Shown: positions 23,986 to 32,933, counted from the first letter of the stretch. The stretch: DNA of 39,121 nucleotides from JBNLBT01 sp050303435 (GCA_050303435.1 JBNLBT010000020.1:1-39121), one strand, 5' to 3'. Translations and numbers: made by a program. Notes: generated from the sequence alone by a model not told the origin.

Positions 23986-24013
23986 AGGGCGGTCAATTGA
24001 CCGCCCTTTTTTT
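23986..24013 (+). terminator. Intrinsic terminator after the 978-aa protein
   Basis: A perfect 11-bp palindrome, AGGGCGGTCAA (23986-23996) with TTGACCGCCCT (23997-24007), followed by seven T residues (24007-24013). Confidence 0.92.
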
Positions 24014-24304
24014 GTCTCTAATTCTGACAGGTTTTGTGCAGGCAAGCCGTGCGTTGTTGCCTGCGGATTGACTTTAGTCATGCGTTGTCTAGAAATGAAT
24101 TCAGAACTGACTCGGCCGCACTGGGCCGGGTGCTTTACAACACATGATTGGACCTGATGGGCTGCATTGCGCGACTTAAAATGCACAGCAACACGCACAT
24201 GTCCCGGTGGGTCGTTGTCAAGGTTTCGACGGTGCAACTGCTTGCGCCGGGCCAGTTGAATGACCGGATCGATGACGAAGTTCCCAACTCGGAAGTGTTG
24301 GTTA
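24014..24304. other. Intergenic region of about 290 bp, no gene seen
   Basis: It holds one hairpin (GCAGGCAA at 24038-24045 with TTGCCTGC at 24057-24064, 11-nt loop) without a T tract, and a TTGACT/TAGAAA pair (24068-24073 / 24090-24095) that could be a weak plus-strand promoter. A 60-codon plus-strand frame at 24148-24330 has no recognisable features and runs into the exporter gene. No tRNA or riboswitch fold is visible. It serves as the 3' region of two convergent transcripts. Confidence 0.5.
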
Positions 24305-25522
24305 TTACAGGTTTTTCTGTGTGGAAATAAATAAATTGCCCATCAGCAGGCCGATGGAAATGGACACGGCAATGAGCATTGCGTCAAACGCGGCTTGCAC
24401 GCCGGTCAGGGTGTCGTGGTTGAGCATCGCCGAGAGGGAATTGAAACCGATGCTGCCGGGCACCAGCAGAATCACCCCGGGAATGTGGATGATGGCAGCC
24501 GGGTTCTGGCTGATGCGCGCGTACAGATTGCCGGCCACGGAAATCAGCATCACCGTGATCAGCGACTTGTACGGTTGCTGAATCCAGTGGCCGACGACCT
24601 CGGAGCTTAAATAGGCCAGGGTGATGGAAAACAGAATCCAGAACATATCCAGCACGCGGGATTTGAACAGCACCGCAAAACTGGCGGCCATGGCCAGCAG
24701 CATCAAATAGCTGAACCACATGGGGATTGGCGGGCCTTTCACCGGCGCCACTTCGCCAAAGAAATATTGCGCCAGCAGGTAGCCAAAGGCCAGTCCGAAC
24801 ACCAGCAGGAACAGTGTGGTCACTGCGCCGGCCATGCGGCTGCTGCCGGAGACCAGATGGCCGGTGGACAATTCGCGCATGGCCACGGTGATGCCCAGCC
24901 CGGGCACCAAAATAATCAGTCCGGCCAGCGACACCAGGAAATGGTCGATCAGCGGTTGCCAGTGATTGATCGCGATGGACAGAAAGCCGATGCAGAAGGC
25001 CGACATGGGGCCGTACAGCAAGGCCAGGTTGGAGTTGCGTTGTGAATACACTGTGATCACGCCGGTCAGCAGCCCCATCGCCGCGGAACAACCCACGTCA
25101 ATCCAGCTGCCCTGGAACAAGGCGGTGAACCCGGCCGACACCACGGCAAAGGCCAGCAGCATCAGTGCATTGGGGTAATCTTCACCGGATTCGACGATCT
25201 GTTTGATGTCCTTCAGGGCGTCGTCGATGCTGATGCGATCGCTCTCAAGCTGGTTAATGATGGCGTTGATTTCCTGCAGGGTGCTCAAATCGATGTCGCC
25301 GGGGGTGATGCGCACCATGTAGGAACGCTGGTACTCTTCGTCCCCGAGCGAGGCCAGAATCGCCGTGGGCATGGAAAAAAAGCTGCCCTGCATGCCGAAT
25401 TTGTCCATCACCACCTGCATCAGGGTTTCCAGCCGGTGCGCCGGCGCGCCGGCTTCACCGATGGCCTTGGCGATTTTCAGCAGCACTGAAGCCTGTTTTT
25501 TGCGCGTCTTGCGGTCAACCAC
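24305..25522 (-). CDS. Threonine/serine exporter family protein (ThrE-type, fused form)
   Basis: About 405 aa. A cytoplasmic N-terminal part of the ThrE domain ('IAKAIGEAGAPAHRLETLM', 'FFSMPTAIL') is followed by about ten hydrophobic helices, including 'LILVPGLGITVAMRELSTG' and near the end 'HIPGVILLVPGSIGFNSL', the repeated PG-x-(G/S)-I/L motif of the DUF1212 plus DUF3815 halves. Family members export threonine and serine. The likely start is GTG 25522, whose first bases overlap the msrQ stop by 8 nt with CAGG upstream; an ATG at 25561 would overlap more deeply and has no ribosome site. It is the last gene of msrP-msrQ-exporter. Confidence 0.87.
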   Translation of the reverse strand: MVDRKTRKKQASVLLKIAKAIGEAGAPAHRLETLMQVVMDKFGMQGSFFSMPTAILASLGDEEYQRSYMVRITPGDIDLSTLQEINAIINQLESDRISIDDALKDIKQIVESGEDYPNALMLLAFAVVSAGFTALFQGSWIDVGCSAAMGLLTGVITVYSQRNSNLALLYGPMSAFCIGFLSIAINHWQPLIDHFLVSLAGLIILVPGLGITVAMRELSTGHLVSGSSRMAGAVTTLFLLVFGLAFGYLLAQYFFGEVAPVKGPPIPMWFSYLMLLAMAASFAVLFKSRVLDMFWILFSITLAYLSSEVVGHWIQQPYKSLITVMLISVAGNLYARISQNPAAIIHIPGVILLVPGSIGFNSLSAMLNHDTLTGVQAAFDAMLIAVSISIGLLMGNLFISTQKNL

Positions 25523-26093
25523 GGCTGTACCTGAGCAAACGCGCGAACAGCAGCGCGGCAAGAATGCCGGCGTAGATCAGCGGTTCCAGTAAATCGGCTT
25601 TGACCAGCCAGATGAAATGCAGGGCGGACAGCAGCGCCACCAGATAAATGCCGCGGTGCAAGGTCTTCCAGCGTTTGCCGAGGCGCCGGATCATGCGCTG
25701 ATTGGAGGTGACGGCCATCGGCAACAGGATCAGCCAGGCGCCGAAGCCGACGGTGATGAACGGTCGCTTGACGATGTCTTCAAGCACATGTGACCAGGCC
25801 AGGCTGCGGTCAAGCACCAAATACACAAACAAATGCAGCGACGCATAGAAAAAGGTGAACAGGCCAAACAAACGGCGCACGCGAATGAATTGATTGTTGC
25901 CGGTGATCCATTTCAAGGGCGACATGCACAGGGTCACAATCAACAAGCGCAGGGCCCACAAGCCGGTGCGGTGCAACACGTCTTCAATCGGATTGGCCGA
26001 GAGGTTTTCGGTGACCACATCGTACACCAGCCAGCCCAGCGGCACCAGACACAGCGCAAACAGCGCCGCCTTGAGCATCGACAGGGACTTCAT
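25515..26093 (-). CDS. msrQ: MsrQ, haem-binding membrane subunit of the MsrPQ repair system
   Basis: A 192-aa ferric-reductase-like transmembrane protein with about six helices and conserved His residues ('YASLHLFVYLVLD', 'WKTLHRGIYLVALLSALHFIW') that bind b-type haem. MsrQ passes electrons from the quinone pool or flavin reductase to periplasmic MsrP. Length fits YedZ/MsrQ. Its ATG overlaps the msrP stop by one base (TGATG) and its stop overlaps the exporter start. Confidence 0.95.
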   Translation of the reverse strand: MKSLSMLKAALFALCLVPLGWLVYDVVTENLSANPIEDVLHRTGLWALRLLIVTLCMSPLKWITGNNQFIRVRRLFGLFTFFYASLHLFVYLVLDRSLAWSHVLEDIVKRPFITVGFGAWLILLPMAVTSNQRMIRRLGKRWKTLHRGIYLVALLSALHFIWLVKADLLEPLIYAGILAALLFARLLRYSRG

Positions 26094-27031
26094 CAGAAAT
26101 GTTTTCTCAGATCCAGGTCTTTGTACAGGTGGCCCACGTAGGCTTCGTAGCCGTTGAACATCTGCGTGTCGATGCGCGGATTGAACAGCGAAAAACCGCC
26201 GGTGATGCGGCGTTCCGAGGCCTGCGACCAGCGCGGGTGATCCACTTTGGGGTTGACGTTGGCGTAAAAGCCATACTCATGCGGAGCGATCTGTTGCCAT
26301 GAGTTCAACGGCTGTTTGTCCACCAGCGCAATTTTCACGATCGACTTGATGCCCTTGAAGCCGTATTTCCACGGCACCACCAGGCGCAGCGGTGCACCGT
26401 TCTGGCCCGGCAGTTTCTTGCCGTACATGCCGACCGCCAGCAAGGTCAACTCATTCATCGCCTCGTCCATGCGCAGCCCTTCGCGGTAGGGCCAGGGGAT
26501 CACCGCGCGGTTCTGCCCCGGCAACTGTTTCGGGTCGTACAGGGTTTCAAAATACACGTATTTGGCCTGGCTGGTGGGCTGCACGTGGCGCAGCAGATCG
26601 GCCAGCCGGAACCCCAGCCAAGGAATCACCATGGACCAGGCTTCCACGCAGCGCATGCGATATATGCGCTCTTCCAGAGCAAAAGGCTTGATCAGTTCAT
26701 TCAGGTCGAAGGTGCCGGTTTTTTCCGCGTACCCTTCAATTTTCACCGTCCAGGGTTCGGTCTTGAGGCTGTGCGCCATTTCTGCAGGGCCGTCTTTGGA
26801 GGTGTTGAACTCGTAATAGTTGTTGTAGGTGGTGGCCTTGTCTTGCGGTGTGATTTCATCCAGCCGGTGCTTGGGGTTCTTGCTGAACTGACCGATTTCC
26901 ACAGCCTGCGCCAGCGGACCGGCCAACAGCGCCGAAGCGCCCAGGCCCATGCGTTTCAGCAGGGCACGACGTTGTCGGTACACCGCTTCGTCGGTGATGA
27001 GATTTTCGCTGCAATCGTTTTTGAATTTCAT
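26093..27031 (-). CDS. msrP: MsrP, periplasmic molybdopterin methionine-sulfoxide reductase
   Basis: MsrP repairs oxidised methionines in envelope proteins. From ATG 27031 the protein is 312 aa with a Tat-type signal (R21-R22 in 'QRRALLKRMGLGASALLAG'). The molybdenum-ligand Cys is C128 in 'YRMRCVEAWSMVIPWLGF', the core motif of the family; 'AVIPWPYREGLRMDEAMNE' and 'PLRLVVPWKYGFKGIKSIV' are also typical. A longer frame from 27082 adds residues ahead of the Tat signal and is rejected. It leads an operon with msrQ and a ThrE-type exporter and is divergent from serC across 78 bp. Confidence 0.96.
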   Translation of the reverse strand: MKFKNDCSENLITDEAVYRQRRALLKRMGLGASALLAGPLAQAVEIGQFSKNPKHRLDEITPQDKATTYNNYYEFNTSKDGPAEMAHSLKTEPWTVKIEGYAEKTGTFDLNELIKPFALEERIYRMRCVEAWSMVIPWLGFRLADLLRHVQPTSQAKYVYFETLYDPKQLPGQNRAVIPWPYREGLRMDEAMNELTLLAVGMYGKKLPGQNGAPLRLVVPWKYGFKGIKSIVKIALVDKQPLNSWQQIAPHEYGFYANVNPKVDHPRWSQASERRITGGFSLFNPRIDTQMFNGYEAYVGHLYKDLDLRKHF

Positions 27032-27109
27032 GCTGTAATTCTGATGTGAACGCCGCTGCAATTGAATTACAATTATCGCCATTAATCATCACAAGACAAT
27101 AACTAATCC

Positions 27110-28189
27110 ATGACAATTTACAATTTTTCACCGGGGCCGGCGGCCTTGCCGGATGCGGTTAAAGCACAAATTTGTGAGGACATGGGCGACTGGCGCAACA
27201 CCGGCGTGTCGGTGATGGAGGTGTCGCACCGGGGCCGGGAATTTCTCCTGCTGGCGGATGAAACCGACGCCTTGATGCGGCGGCTTTTGGGCATTCCGGA
27301 CAGCCACAGCGTGCTGTTGATGCCCGGCGGTGCGCGTTTGCAGTACGCCGCCATACCGCTGAATCTGGCGGCTGAAGACGACCGCGCACATTACCTGATC
27401 AGCGGCCATTGGGGCAAAGAAGCGCTGGCCGAGGCCGCGCGTTTCTGCCGTGCTTCGGCAACCACTCAGGTGGCCGCCGGCGGTTGCGACCGCATCCCCG
27501 AAGGCGTCGAGAACGGTGTGGCTGCGGATGCGGCTTATGTGCACTACACCAGCAACGAAACGCTGGAGGGTGTGCAGTGGCACCGCTTGCCTGAGGTCGG
27601 TGCGGTGCCCTTGTGTTGCGACATGACTTCGGACCTGCTGACGCGCGCGGTGGATGTGGCGGCGCACGATCTGATCTATGCCAGCGCGCAGAAAAACCTC
27701 GGCATCGCCGGCATCACTGTGGTGATTGTCAATCACGAGCGGATCAAAACGTCGCAGCGGCTGGTGCCGCGGATGATGGACTATCAGGTGTTCCATGAAT
27801 CCAAATCGTTGTACAACACCGCACCGACCTTTCCCTGGTATGTGATGAATCTGGTGTTGCAATGGGCCGACGGGCAGGGCGGTGTGGCGGCACTGGAAGC
27901 CTTGAACAGGCAAAAGTCCGAACGCCTGTATCGTTTCATCGATGGCCACGACTTTTACCTGAACAAGGTGCAGCCGGCCGATCGGTCGATGGTCAACGTG
28001 CCATTCTGGCTGGCCGATGAATCCTTGAATGAAGCGTTTCTGGCGGCCGGTGATGCGGCCGGTCTGAAGGCCTTGGCCGGTCACCGCGTGGTGGGCGGCA
28101 TGCGCGCCAGTCTGTACAACGCCCTGCCGCTGGCGGCCGTCGACACGCTGGTTGAATTCATGGCAGAGTTTGCCCGCACGCGGGGCTGA
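27110..28189 (+). CDS. serC: Phosphoserine aminotransferase
   Basis: SerC makes 3-phosphoserine from phosphohydroxypyruvate and glutamate, and also acts in pyridoxal-phosphate synthesis. The 359-aa protein begins 'YNFSPGPAALPDAV', has 'SVMEVSHRGREF', 'HYTSNETLEGVQW' and the PLP lysine in 'YASAQKNLGIAG'. Length is standard. It stands alone: serA and pdxB are not present. The 3' end faces ETF-QO across a hairpin. Confidence 0.97.
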   Translation: MTIYNFSPGPAALPDAVKAQICEDMGDWRNTGVSVMEVSHRGREFLLLADETDALMRRLLGIPDSHSVLLMPGGARLQYAAIPLNLAAEDDRAHYLISGHWGKEALAEAARFCRASATTQVAAGGCDRIPEGVENGVAADAAYVHYTSNETLEGVQWHRLPEVGAVPLCCDMTSDLLTRAVDVAAHDLIYASAQKNLGIAGITVVIVNHERIKTSQRLVPRMMDYQVFHESKSLYNTAPTFPWYVMNLVLQWADGQGGVAALEALNRQKSERLYRFIDGHDFYLNKVQPADRSMVNVPFWLADESLNEAFLAAGDAAGLKALAGHRVVGGMRASLYNALPLAAVDTLVEFMAEFARTRG

Positions 28190-28196
28190 ATTTTTG

Positions 28197-28222
28197 CATC
28201 GGGCGCTGCACCGCGCCCGATG
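28197..28222. terminator. Hairpin between convergent serC and ETF-QO genes
   Basis: A perfect 10-bp stem, CATCGGGCGC (28197-28206) with GCGCCCGATG (28213-28222), and 6-nt loop. It lies in the 37-bp gap between two convergent genes. There is no T tract after it on either strand, so it may act with Rho or as a 3'-end stabiliser. Confidence 0.55.
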
Positions 28223-28226
28223 GCCA

Positions 28227-29870
28227 TCACATGTTGGAGTAATTGGGGCCGCCACCGCCTTCCGGTGGCACCCAGTTGATGTTCTGTGACGGGTCTTTGA
28301 TGTCGCAGGTTTTGCAATGCACGCAGTTTTGCGCGTTGATGCGAAACGACTGCTGGCCGTTTTCTTCCACCACTTCATACACCGCCGCCGGGCAATAGCG
28401 TTGCGCCGGTTCGGCCCAACGCGGCAGATTCACCGCCAATGGCACCTTGGGGTCTTTGAGTTGCAGGTGACAGGGCTGGTCTTCTTCGTGGTTGGTGCTG
28501 GACAAAAACACCGAGGACAGGCGATCAAAACTGATGCGGTTGTCGGCTTTCGGGTAGTGCAGCTCGCGACATTCTGCCGCCGTTTTCAGGCGTTTAAAGT
28601 CGGGCACGCGGTTGCGCAGGGTGAACGGCAGCTTGCCCTGAAAAATGTTTTGTTCAATCCAGGTCAGCGCGCCGCCGAAAAAGGTGCCAAACCTGTTCAG
28701 CGCCGGCTCAAAATTGCGGCCCTTGCGCAATTCCTGATAGATCGAGGAGGTTTTGACCGCGTCGGCGTAGGCGGTCAATTCCTTGACCGGTTGTTCGGCC
28801 TGCAGCGCATCGGCGATGGCTTCGGCGGCCAGCAGACCGGATTTCAGGGCCGTGTGCGTGCCTTTGATTTTCACCGGATTCAGGAAGCCGGCCTCGCACC
28901 CCACCAGGCAGCCGCCGGGAAAGGTCAGCTTTGGCAGCGATTGAAAGCCGCCCTTGTTCAATGCGCGCGCGCCGTAGCCGATGCGCTTGCCATCTTCGAT
29001 CACGGTGCGGATCGGTTCGGCGTGCTTCCATTGCTGAAACACTTCAAATGGATTCAGGTAGGGGTTCTCATAGTTCAAGGCCGCCACGTACCCGAGGGCC
29101 ACAATGCCCGGTTCCAGGTGATACAGAAAACCCCCGCCTTCGGTGTGATTGTCCACCGGCCAGCCCAGCGTGTGCATCACTTTGCCGGGTTCGCTCAAGG
29201 ATTCATCGATGCGCCACAATTCTTTCAGGCCAATGCCGTAATGTTGCGGATCGGCGTCGGCATCCAGGGCAAATTTGCGCATCAGCGTTTTGCCCAGTGA
29301 ACCGCGACAACCCTCAGCAAACACGGTGTGTCGTGCGCGCAGCTCATAGCCGGGTTCGTGGTTGGCTTTGGGTTGGCCGTCTGCGCCGATGCCCATGTCG
29401 CCGGTGATCACCCCGGCGACCGCGCCGTCCTCGGTGTAAATGATTTCGGTGGCGGGAAAGCCGGGAAACACATTGACGCCGAGGTTTTCCGCCTGTTGCC
29501 CCAGCCAACGGCACAAATTGCCCAAAGAGACAATGTAGTTGCCGTGATTGCGCATGGGTTTGGGAATCAGGAAATTCGGCACGCGACGGGATTTGCCCTG
29601 ACTTTTGAGGTAATAGAACTCATCGCTTGTGACCGCGGTCTTGACCGGTGCATCGCTGTTTTGCCAGTCGGGAAACAATTCACTCAAGGCGTCGGTTTCA
29701 ATCACCGCGCCTGACAGGATGTGGGCACCGATTTCCGAGCCTTTTTCCACCAGCGCGATTTGCCACTCCTGGCCCCGTTCAGCGGCCAGTTGTGCCAATC
29801 GGCAGGCGGTGGCCAGACCGGCCGGTCCGCCGCCCACAATGACCGCATCGAATTCCATGGATTCTCTCAT
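28227..29870 (-). CDS. Electron transfer flavoprotein-ubiquinone oxidoreductase
   Basis: ETF-QO takes electrons from ETF (fed by acyl-CoA and other dehydrogenases) to ubiquinone in the inner membrane. The 547-aa protein has the FAD motif 'VIVGGGPAGLATACRLAQ', the hydrophobic membrane-binding segment region, and a C-terminal [4Fe-4S] domain: Cys in 'RYCPAAVYEV' plus C516, C519 and C522 in 'NCVHCKTCDIKDPSQNINW'. Length matches family (about 550). AAGGTG lies 8 nt before the chosen ATG. The etfBA genes are not in the window. A PaaG-like enoyl-CoA enzyme 9 kb away fits fatty-acid or aromatic acyl-CoA oxidation. Confidence 0.96.
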   Translation of the reverse strand: MRESMEFDAVIVGGGPAGLATACRLAQLAAERGQEWQIALVEKGSEIGAHILSGAVIETDALSELFPDWQNSDAPVKTAVTSDEFYYLKSQGKSRRVPNFLIPKPMRNHGNYIVSLGNLCRWLGQQAENLGVNVFPGFPATEIIYTEDGAVAGVITGDMGIGADGQPKANHEPGYELRARHTVFAEGCRGSLGKTLMRKFALDADADPQHYGIGLKELWRIDESLSEPGKVMHTLGWPVDNHTEGGGFLYHLEPGIVALGYVAALNYENPYLNPFEVFQQWKHAEPIRTVIEDGKRIGYGARALNKGGFQSLPKLTFPGGCLVGCEAGFLNPVKIKGTHTALKSGLLAAEAIADALQAEQPVKELTAYADAVKTSSIYQELRKGRNFEPALNRFGTFFGGALTWIEQNIFQGKLPFTLRNRVPDFKRLKTAAECRELHYPKADNRISFDRLSSVFLSSTNHEEDQPCHLQLKDPKVPLAVNLPRWAEPAQRYCPAAVYEVVEENGQQSFRINAQNCVHCKTCDIKDPSQNINWVPPEGGGGPNYSNM

Positions 29871-30028
29871 TCAATTCACCTTGTGTTATTTATGGCAACC
29901 TCAGTGGCCGCACTTGTTGAGTGTCAGTCGGTGTTGTCAATCGCGATTGTACCACTGCTTTTTTACGGCGCCTGCCTGATCTGACAGCCCACAGTGCAAG
30001 GACAGTACAACACGCGATAACACCACAG

Positions 30029-30718
30029 CTATATTCTGTAGGCCAGAAACTTCATCGCTTTGGACATGCCCGCCATGGCGCGTCGCACCGGTAGCGGCAA
30101 TTCAATGCCGCCGGCGGCCCGTGCGTTGTCGGCGTGTCGCACTTCATCGGCTTTCATCTGCTCAAGCACGGCCCGCGAATGGGCGTCCTGCGGCGGCAGC
30201 TGATCCAGGTGCGATTGCAGGTGGGCTTCCACCTGCTTTTCTGTTTCAATGACAAAACCCTGACTGACCCGATCGCCGAACACGGCGGCCACTGCGCCCA
30301 GCATGAACGACGCGCCGTACCAGAAGGGGTTGAGCACGCTGGTTGGTTCGTGCAGTTGTTCCAGGCGGTCCTGACACCAGCTCAGGTGCGCGTGTTCCTC
30401 CGCCGCGGCTTCACGCAGGTGGGCCCGGGTGGATGCGTCGCGCGCCATCAGGGCCTGGCCATGATACAGCGCTTGCGCGCACACTTCGCCGGTGTGATTG
30501 ATGCGCATCAAGCCACCCACATGGCGTTGTTCAGTTGCGCTCAGTGGTTCATCGGCGGGCAAGTTTGCGGCCGGTGAGGGCGATGGGCTGCGCGCCGGCA
30601 GCGCGACCGTTTTCAGCCAGCGGTCGAGTTCACTGCACAGCTGCTCTGCGAAGCCCGATGCGGCGTTTCGCGCGTCCAGCCCTGTGCGGTGATTGACATG
30701 GGTTTTGTCAGCGTTCAT
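30029..30718 (-). CDS. coq7: 3-demethoxyubiquinol 3-hydroxylase (Coq7)
   Basis: Coq7 hydroxylates demethoxyubiquinol in ubiquinone biosynthesis. From ATG 30718 the protein is 229 aa with a short N-terminal extension and two ferritin-like repeats carrying the di-iron ligands: 'GLMRINHTGEVCAQALYHGQ' , 'AAAEEHAHLSWC', 'VIETEKQVEAHL' and 'MKADEVRHADNAR'. The earlier in-frame start at 30817 adds 33 unrelated residues and lies before the predicted promoter. An extended -10 ends only about 10 nt before the ATG, so the transcript may be leaderless. It shares a strand with ETF-QO. Confidence 0.94.
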   Translation of the reverse strand: MNADKTHVNHRTGLDARNAASGFAEQLCSELDRWLKTVALPARSPSPSPAANLPADEPLSATEQRHVGGLMRINHTGEVCAQALYHGQALMARDASTRAHLREAAAEEHAHLSWCQDRLEQLHEPTSVLNPFWYGASFMLGAVAAVFGDRVSQGFVIETEKQVEAHLQSHLDQLPPQDAHSRAVLEQMKADEVRHADNARAAGGIELPLPVRRAMAGMSKAMKFLAYRI

Positions 30719-30727
30719 AGGCACGGC

Positions 30728-30736
30728 ATTATAACA
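30728..30736 (-). promoter_or_regulatory. Extended -10 promoter of coq7
   Basis: The minus strand reads TGTTATAAT from 30736 to 30728, a perfect extended -10. Transcription should start near 30721, leaving only 0-4 nt before the ATG at 30718. Confidence 0.55.
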
Positions 30737-30856
30737 GGTTTGCCTGAATTCTTGCTTGGCATTGATTGACTTCACTGGGGATGCTGCGCCTGTGCAACCG
30801 CTTCGATGCCGTTGCACTCGCGGACGTCATTGCAGTGAAAATACCCAATAAAACCA

Positions 30857-30884
30857 TTGATTTGTGCGCGTTAATCTGTATGAT
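30857..30884 (+). promoter_or_regulatory. Promoter of the DUF481 gene
   Basis: TTGATT (30857-30862), 16-bp spacer and TATGAT (30879-30884). Predicted start near 30891 gives a 60-nt leader to ATG 30951, which has AGGTGA upstream. Confidence 0.6.
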
Positions 30885-30950
30885 CGTGCACCCGGTCGGC
30901 TGTCCTCTGTGGCGCCGGTCATCTTTACCACAATTGCATAGGTGATTTGA

Positions 30951-31661
30951 ATGAATAAAACATTGATTGTCATGGGCTTGATGAGTTCGGGTCTGTGCTG
31001 GGCAGCCGAGGATGCGGCCGATGGATGGTCGGGCACCGGCCAATTGGGATTCACCCTGACCGGTGGCAACACCGACACGGAAACCCTGTCGGCGGGACTG
31101 CATCTGAAAAAGGAAACCGATCCCTGGATTTACGAAGTCGGCCTGAACCTGTTGCGCGCCTCCACCAACGACGTGGACACTGCTGAGCGTTTTGATGTGA
31201 GTGGCAAGGTGGGTTGGAAATTGGATGACAACGACTACGTGTTCGGTGCCGTGCGATACGACAACGACAATTTTTCAGGTTTCGATTACAGCGTCACCAC
31301 CGGTTTTGGCTGGGGCCATATTTTTGCCGACGATGAAGACGGACGTTTGATCACTGAGCTGGGTCTGGCGCACAAAACCCAGGCCATTGACGTCGACACT
31401 TCGGAAGTCTCGGATGCGGTGCTGACCGGCAAACTGGATTACATGCGGCCTCTGACCGATACCGTTAAATTCATTGATTTGCTGGTCATTGAAGCGGGCA
31501 GCGACAACACCTTTGCGCAAAACGACGCCGGTGTGGCGTTCAAGGTCAACGACGCGTTTTCAGTGAAGCTGACCCATCAGGTGCGTCACAACACCGATGT
31601 GCCGGTGGGTTTCAAGAAAACCGACACCCTGTTCTCTGCCAGTCTGGCCTACGATTTTTAA
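30951..31661 (+). CDS. DUF481 outer-membrane beta-barrel protein (YdiY-like)
   Basis: A 236-aa protein with signal peptide (cleavage after about residue 18, LCWA). The mature part starts 'GWSGTGQLGFTLTGGNTDTETLSAG' (split), the family hallmark, and continues as alternating amphipathic beta strands ending '...FSASLAYDF', a C-terminal Phe signal for outer-membrane insertion. The family is often annotated as salt-induced outer-membrane protein; its function is not established. Confidence 0.9.
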   Translation: MNKTLIVMGLMSSGLCWAAEDAADGWSGTGQLGFTLTGGNTDTETLSAGLHLKKETDPWIYEVGLNLLRASTNDVDTAERFDVSGKVGWKLDDNDYVFGAVRYDNDNFSGFDYSVTTGFGWGHIFADDEDGRLITELGLAHKTQAIDVDTSEVSDAVLTGKLDYMRPLTDTVKFIDLLVIEAGSDNTFAQNDAGVAFKVNDAFSVKLTHQVRHNTDVPVGFKKTDTLFSASLAYDF

Positions 31662-31667
31662 TTGCCC

Positions 31668-31697
31668 GCGGCGCCGACGCCAATGCGTCTGCGCCGC
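31668..31697. terminator. Hairpin between convergent DUF481 gene and tyrS
   Basis: A 13-bp stem with one mismatch (31668-31680 with 31685-31697) and a 4-nt CAAT loop fills the gap between the two convergent genes. No T tract follows on either side. Confidence 0.6.
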
Positions 31698-31704
31698 GCT
31701 GCTT

Positions 31705-32907
31705 TCAGCTCAGGGTGACGCGCGCAAATTTGCGCTTGCCGACCTGAAACACGCCTTCAGTGCCGACCGGATAGTGCGCGTCGGTGCGTTCAATTTTTTC
31801 ACCGTCCAGACGCACCGCGCCTTGCTTGATCATGCGCATGGCTTCTGAAGTGCTGCTGCACAGGCCGGCGGATTTGAGCAGGTGCGCAACACCCATGCCG
31901 TTTTCATCCGCTGCGGTGTTCAAGGTGATTTCTTCGATGTCATCCGGCAACCGGCCTTTCTGAAACTGTGCCTTGAATGCCTGCAGGGCATTTTCCGCGT
32001 CTGTTTCGCTGTGAAAGCGGGCAACAATCTCCAGCGCCAGTTTGAATTTGATGTCGCGCGGATTGGCGCCGACGGCCACGTCGGCCTTGAATTGATCCAG
32101 TTCTGCGCTGCTGCGGAAGCTGAGCAGATCAAAGTATCGCCACATCATTTCATCCGACAAGGACATCACTTTGCCGAACATCTCGTTCGGCGGTTCGTCG
32201 ATGCCAATGTAATTGTTCAATGACTTGGACATTTTTTGCACCCCGTCCAGCCCCTCCAGCAGAGGCATGGTGATGACCACCTGCGGATCCATGCCGCGCG
32301 CGCTTTGCAAATGTCGGCCCATCAGCAAATTGAATTTCTGATCGGTGCCGCCCAGTTCCACATCGGCTTCAAGCGCCACCGAGTCGTAGCCCTGGATCAG
32401 CGGGTAGAGAAATTCATGGATGGCGATGGGTTGGCCGGATTTGTAGCGCTTGTCGAAATCATCGCGCTCGAGCATGCGCGCCACCGTGTAGTTGGACGCC
32501 AGCGCCACCAGTTCGTCCGGTCGCAGGGCGTTGACCCAGCTTGAATTGAAAGCGATGCGGGTTTTCTCGGGATCCAGGATCTTGAAAATCTGTGCCTGAT
32601 AGGTGCGCGCATTTTCCGCCACCTGTTCCTGAGTCAGCGGCTTGCGCGTGGCACTTTTACCGGTCGGGTCGCCGATCAGTCCGGTGAAATCACCGATCAG
32701 GAAAATCACTTCATGCCCGAGGTCCTGAAACTGGCGCATTTTATTGATCACCACGGTGTGACCGATGTGAATATCGGGCGCGGTGGGGTCGAATCCGGCC
32801 TTGATTTTCAGGGTTTTACCGGATTTGAGTTTATCTTCAAGTTCGCTGACTTTGATGACTTCGTCGGCCCCGCGTGTCAACAGCGCCATGGTTTGCTTGA
32901 TGGACAT
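31705..32907 (-). CDS. tyrS: Tyrosyl-tRNA synthetase
   Basis: TyrRS charges tRNA-Tyr. From ATG 32907 the protein is 400 aa, the usual size of the TyrZ-type enzyme of gammaproteobacteria. It has the class I HIGH motif in 'PDIHIGHTVVINKM', 'GDFTGLIGDPTGKS', the tyrosine pocket and KMSKS in 'GVQKMSKSLNNYIG', and a C-terminal S4 domain ('GLCSSTSEAMRMIKQGAVRLDGEK', split). The frame extends upstream to 33048 but those residues lie beyond the predicted promoter. It is divergent from the M23 peptidase gene. Confidence 0.97.
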   Translation of the reverse strand: MSIKQTMALLTRGADEVIKVSELEDKLKSGKTLKIKAGFDPTAPDIHIGHTVVINKMRQFQDLGHEVIFLIGDFTGLIGDPTGKSATRKPLTQEQVAENARTYQAQIFKILDPEKTRIAFNSSWVNALRPDELVALASNYTVARMLERDDFDKRYKSGQPIAIHEFLYPLIQGYDSVALEADVELGGTDQKFNLLMGRHLQSARGMDPQVVITMPLLEGLDGVQKMSKSLNNYIGIDEPPNEMFGKVMSLSDEMMWRYFDLLSFRSSAELDQFKADVAVGANPRDIKFKLALEIVARFHSETDAENALQAFKAQFQKGRLPDDIEEITLNTAADENGMGVAHLLKSAGLCSSTSEAMRMIKQGAVRLDGEKIERTDAHYPVGTEGVFQVGKRKFARVTLS

Positions 32908-32933
32908 GGTGGATAATTCGTGCAAAGGTTTGC

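Noticed and set aside
24148..24330. 60-codon plus-strand frame
   Set aside because: No family feature, no convincing ribosome site, and it runs into the 3' end of the exporter gene.
27128..28378. Long minus-strand open frame opposite serC
   Set aside because: serC on the plus strand has every family motif and fills the region; the antisense frame is His/Arg-rich and low-similarity, as expected for a shadow in GC-rich DNA.
28317..29300. 327-codon plus-strand frame opposite the ETF-QO gene
   Set aside because: It is antisense to a complete ETF-QO gene, has no recognisable domain and no promoter or ribosome site.
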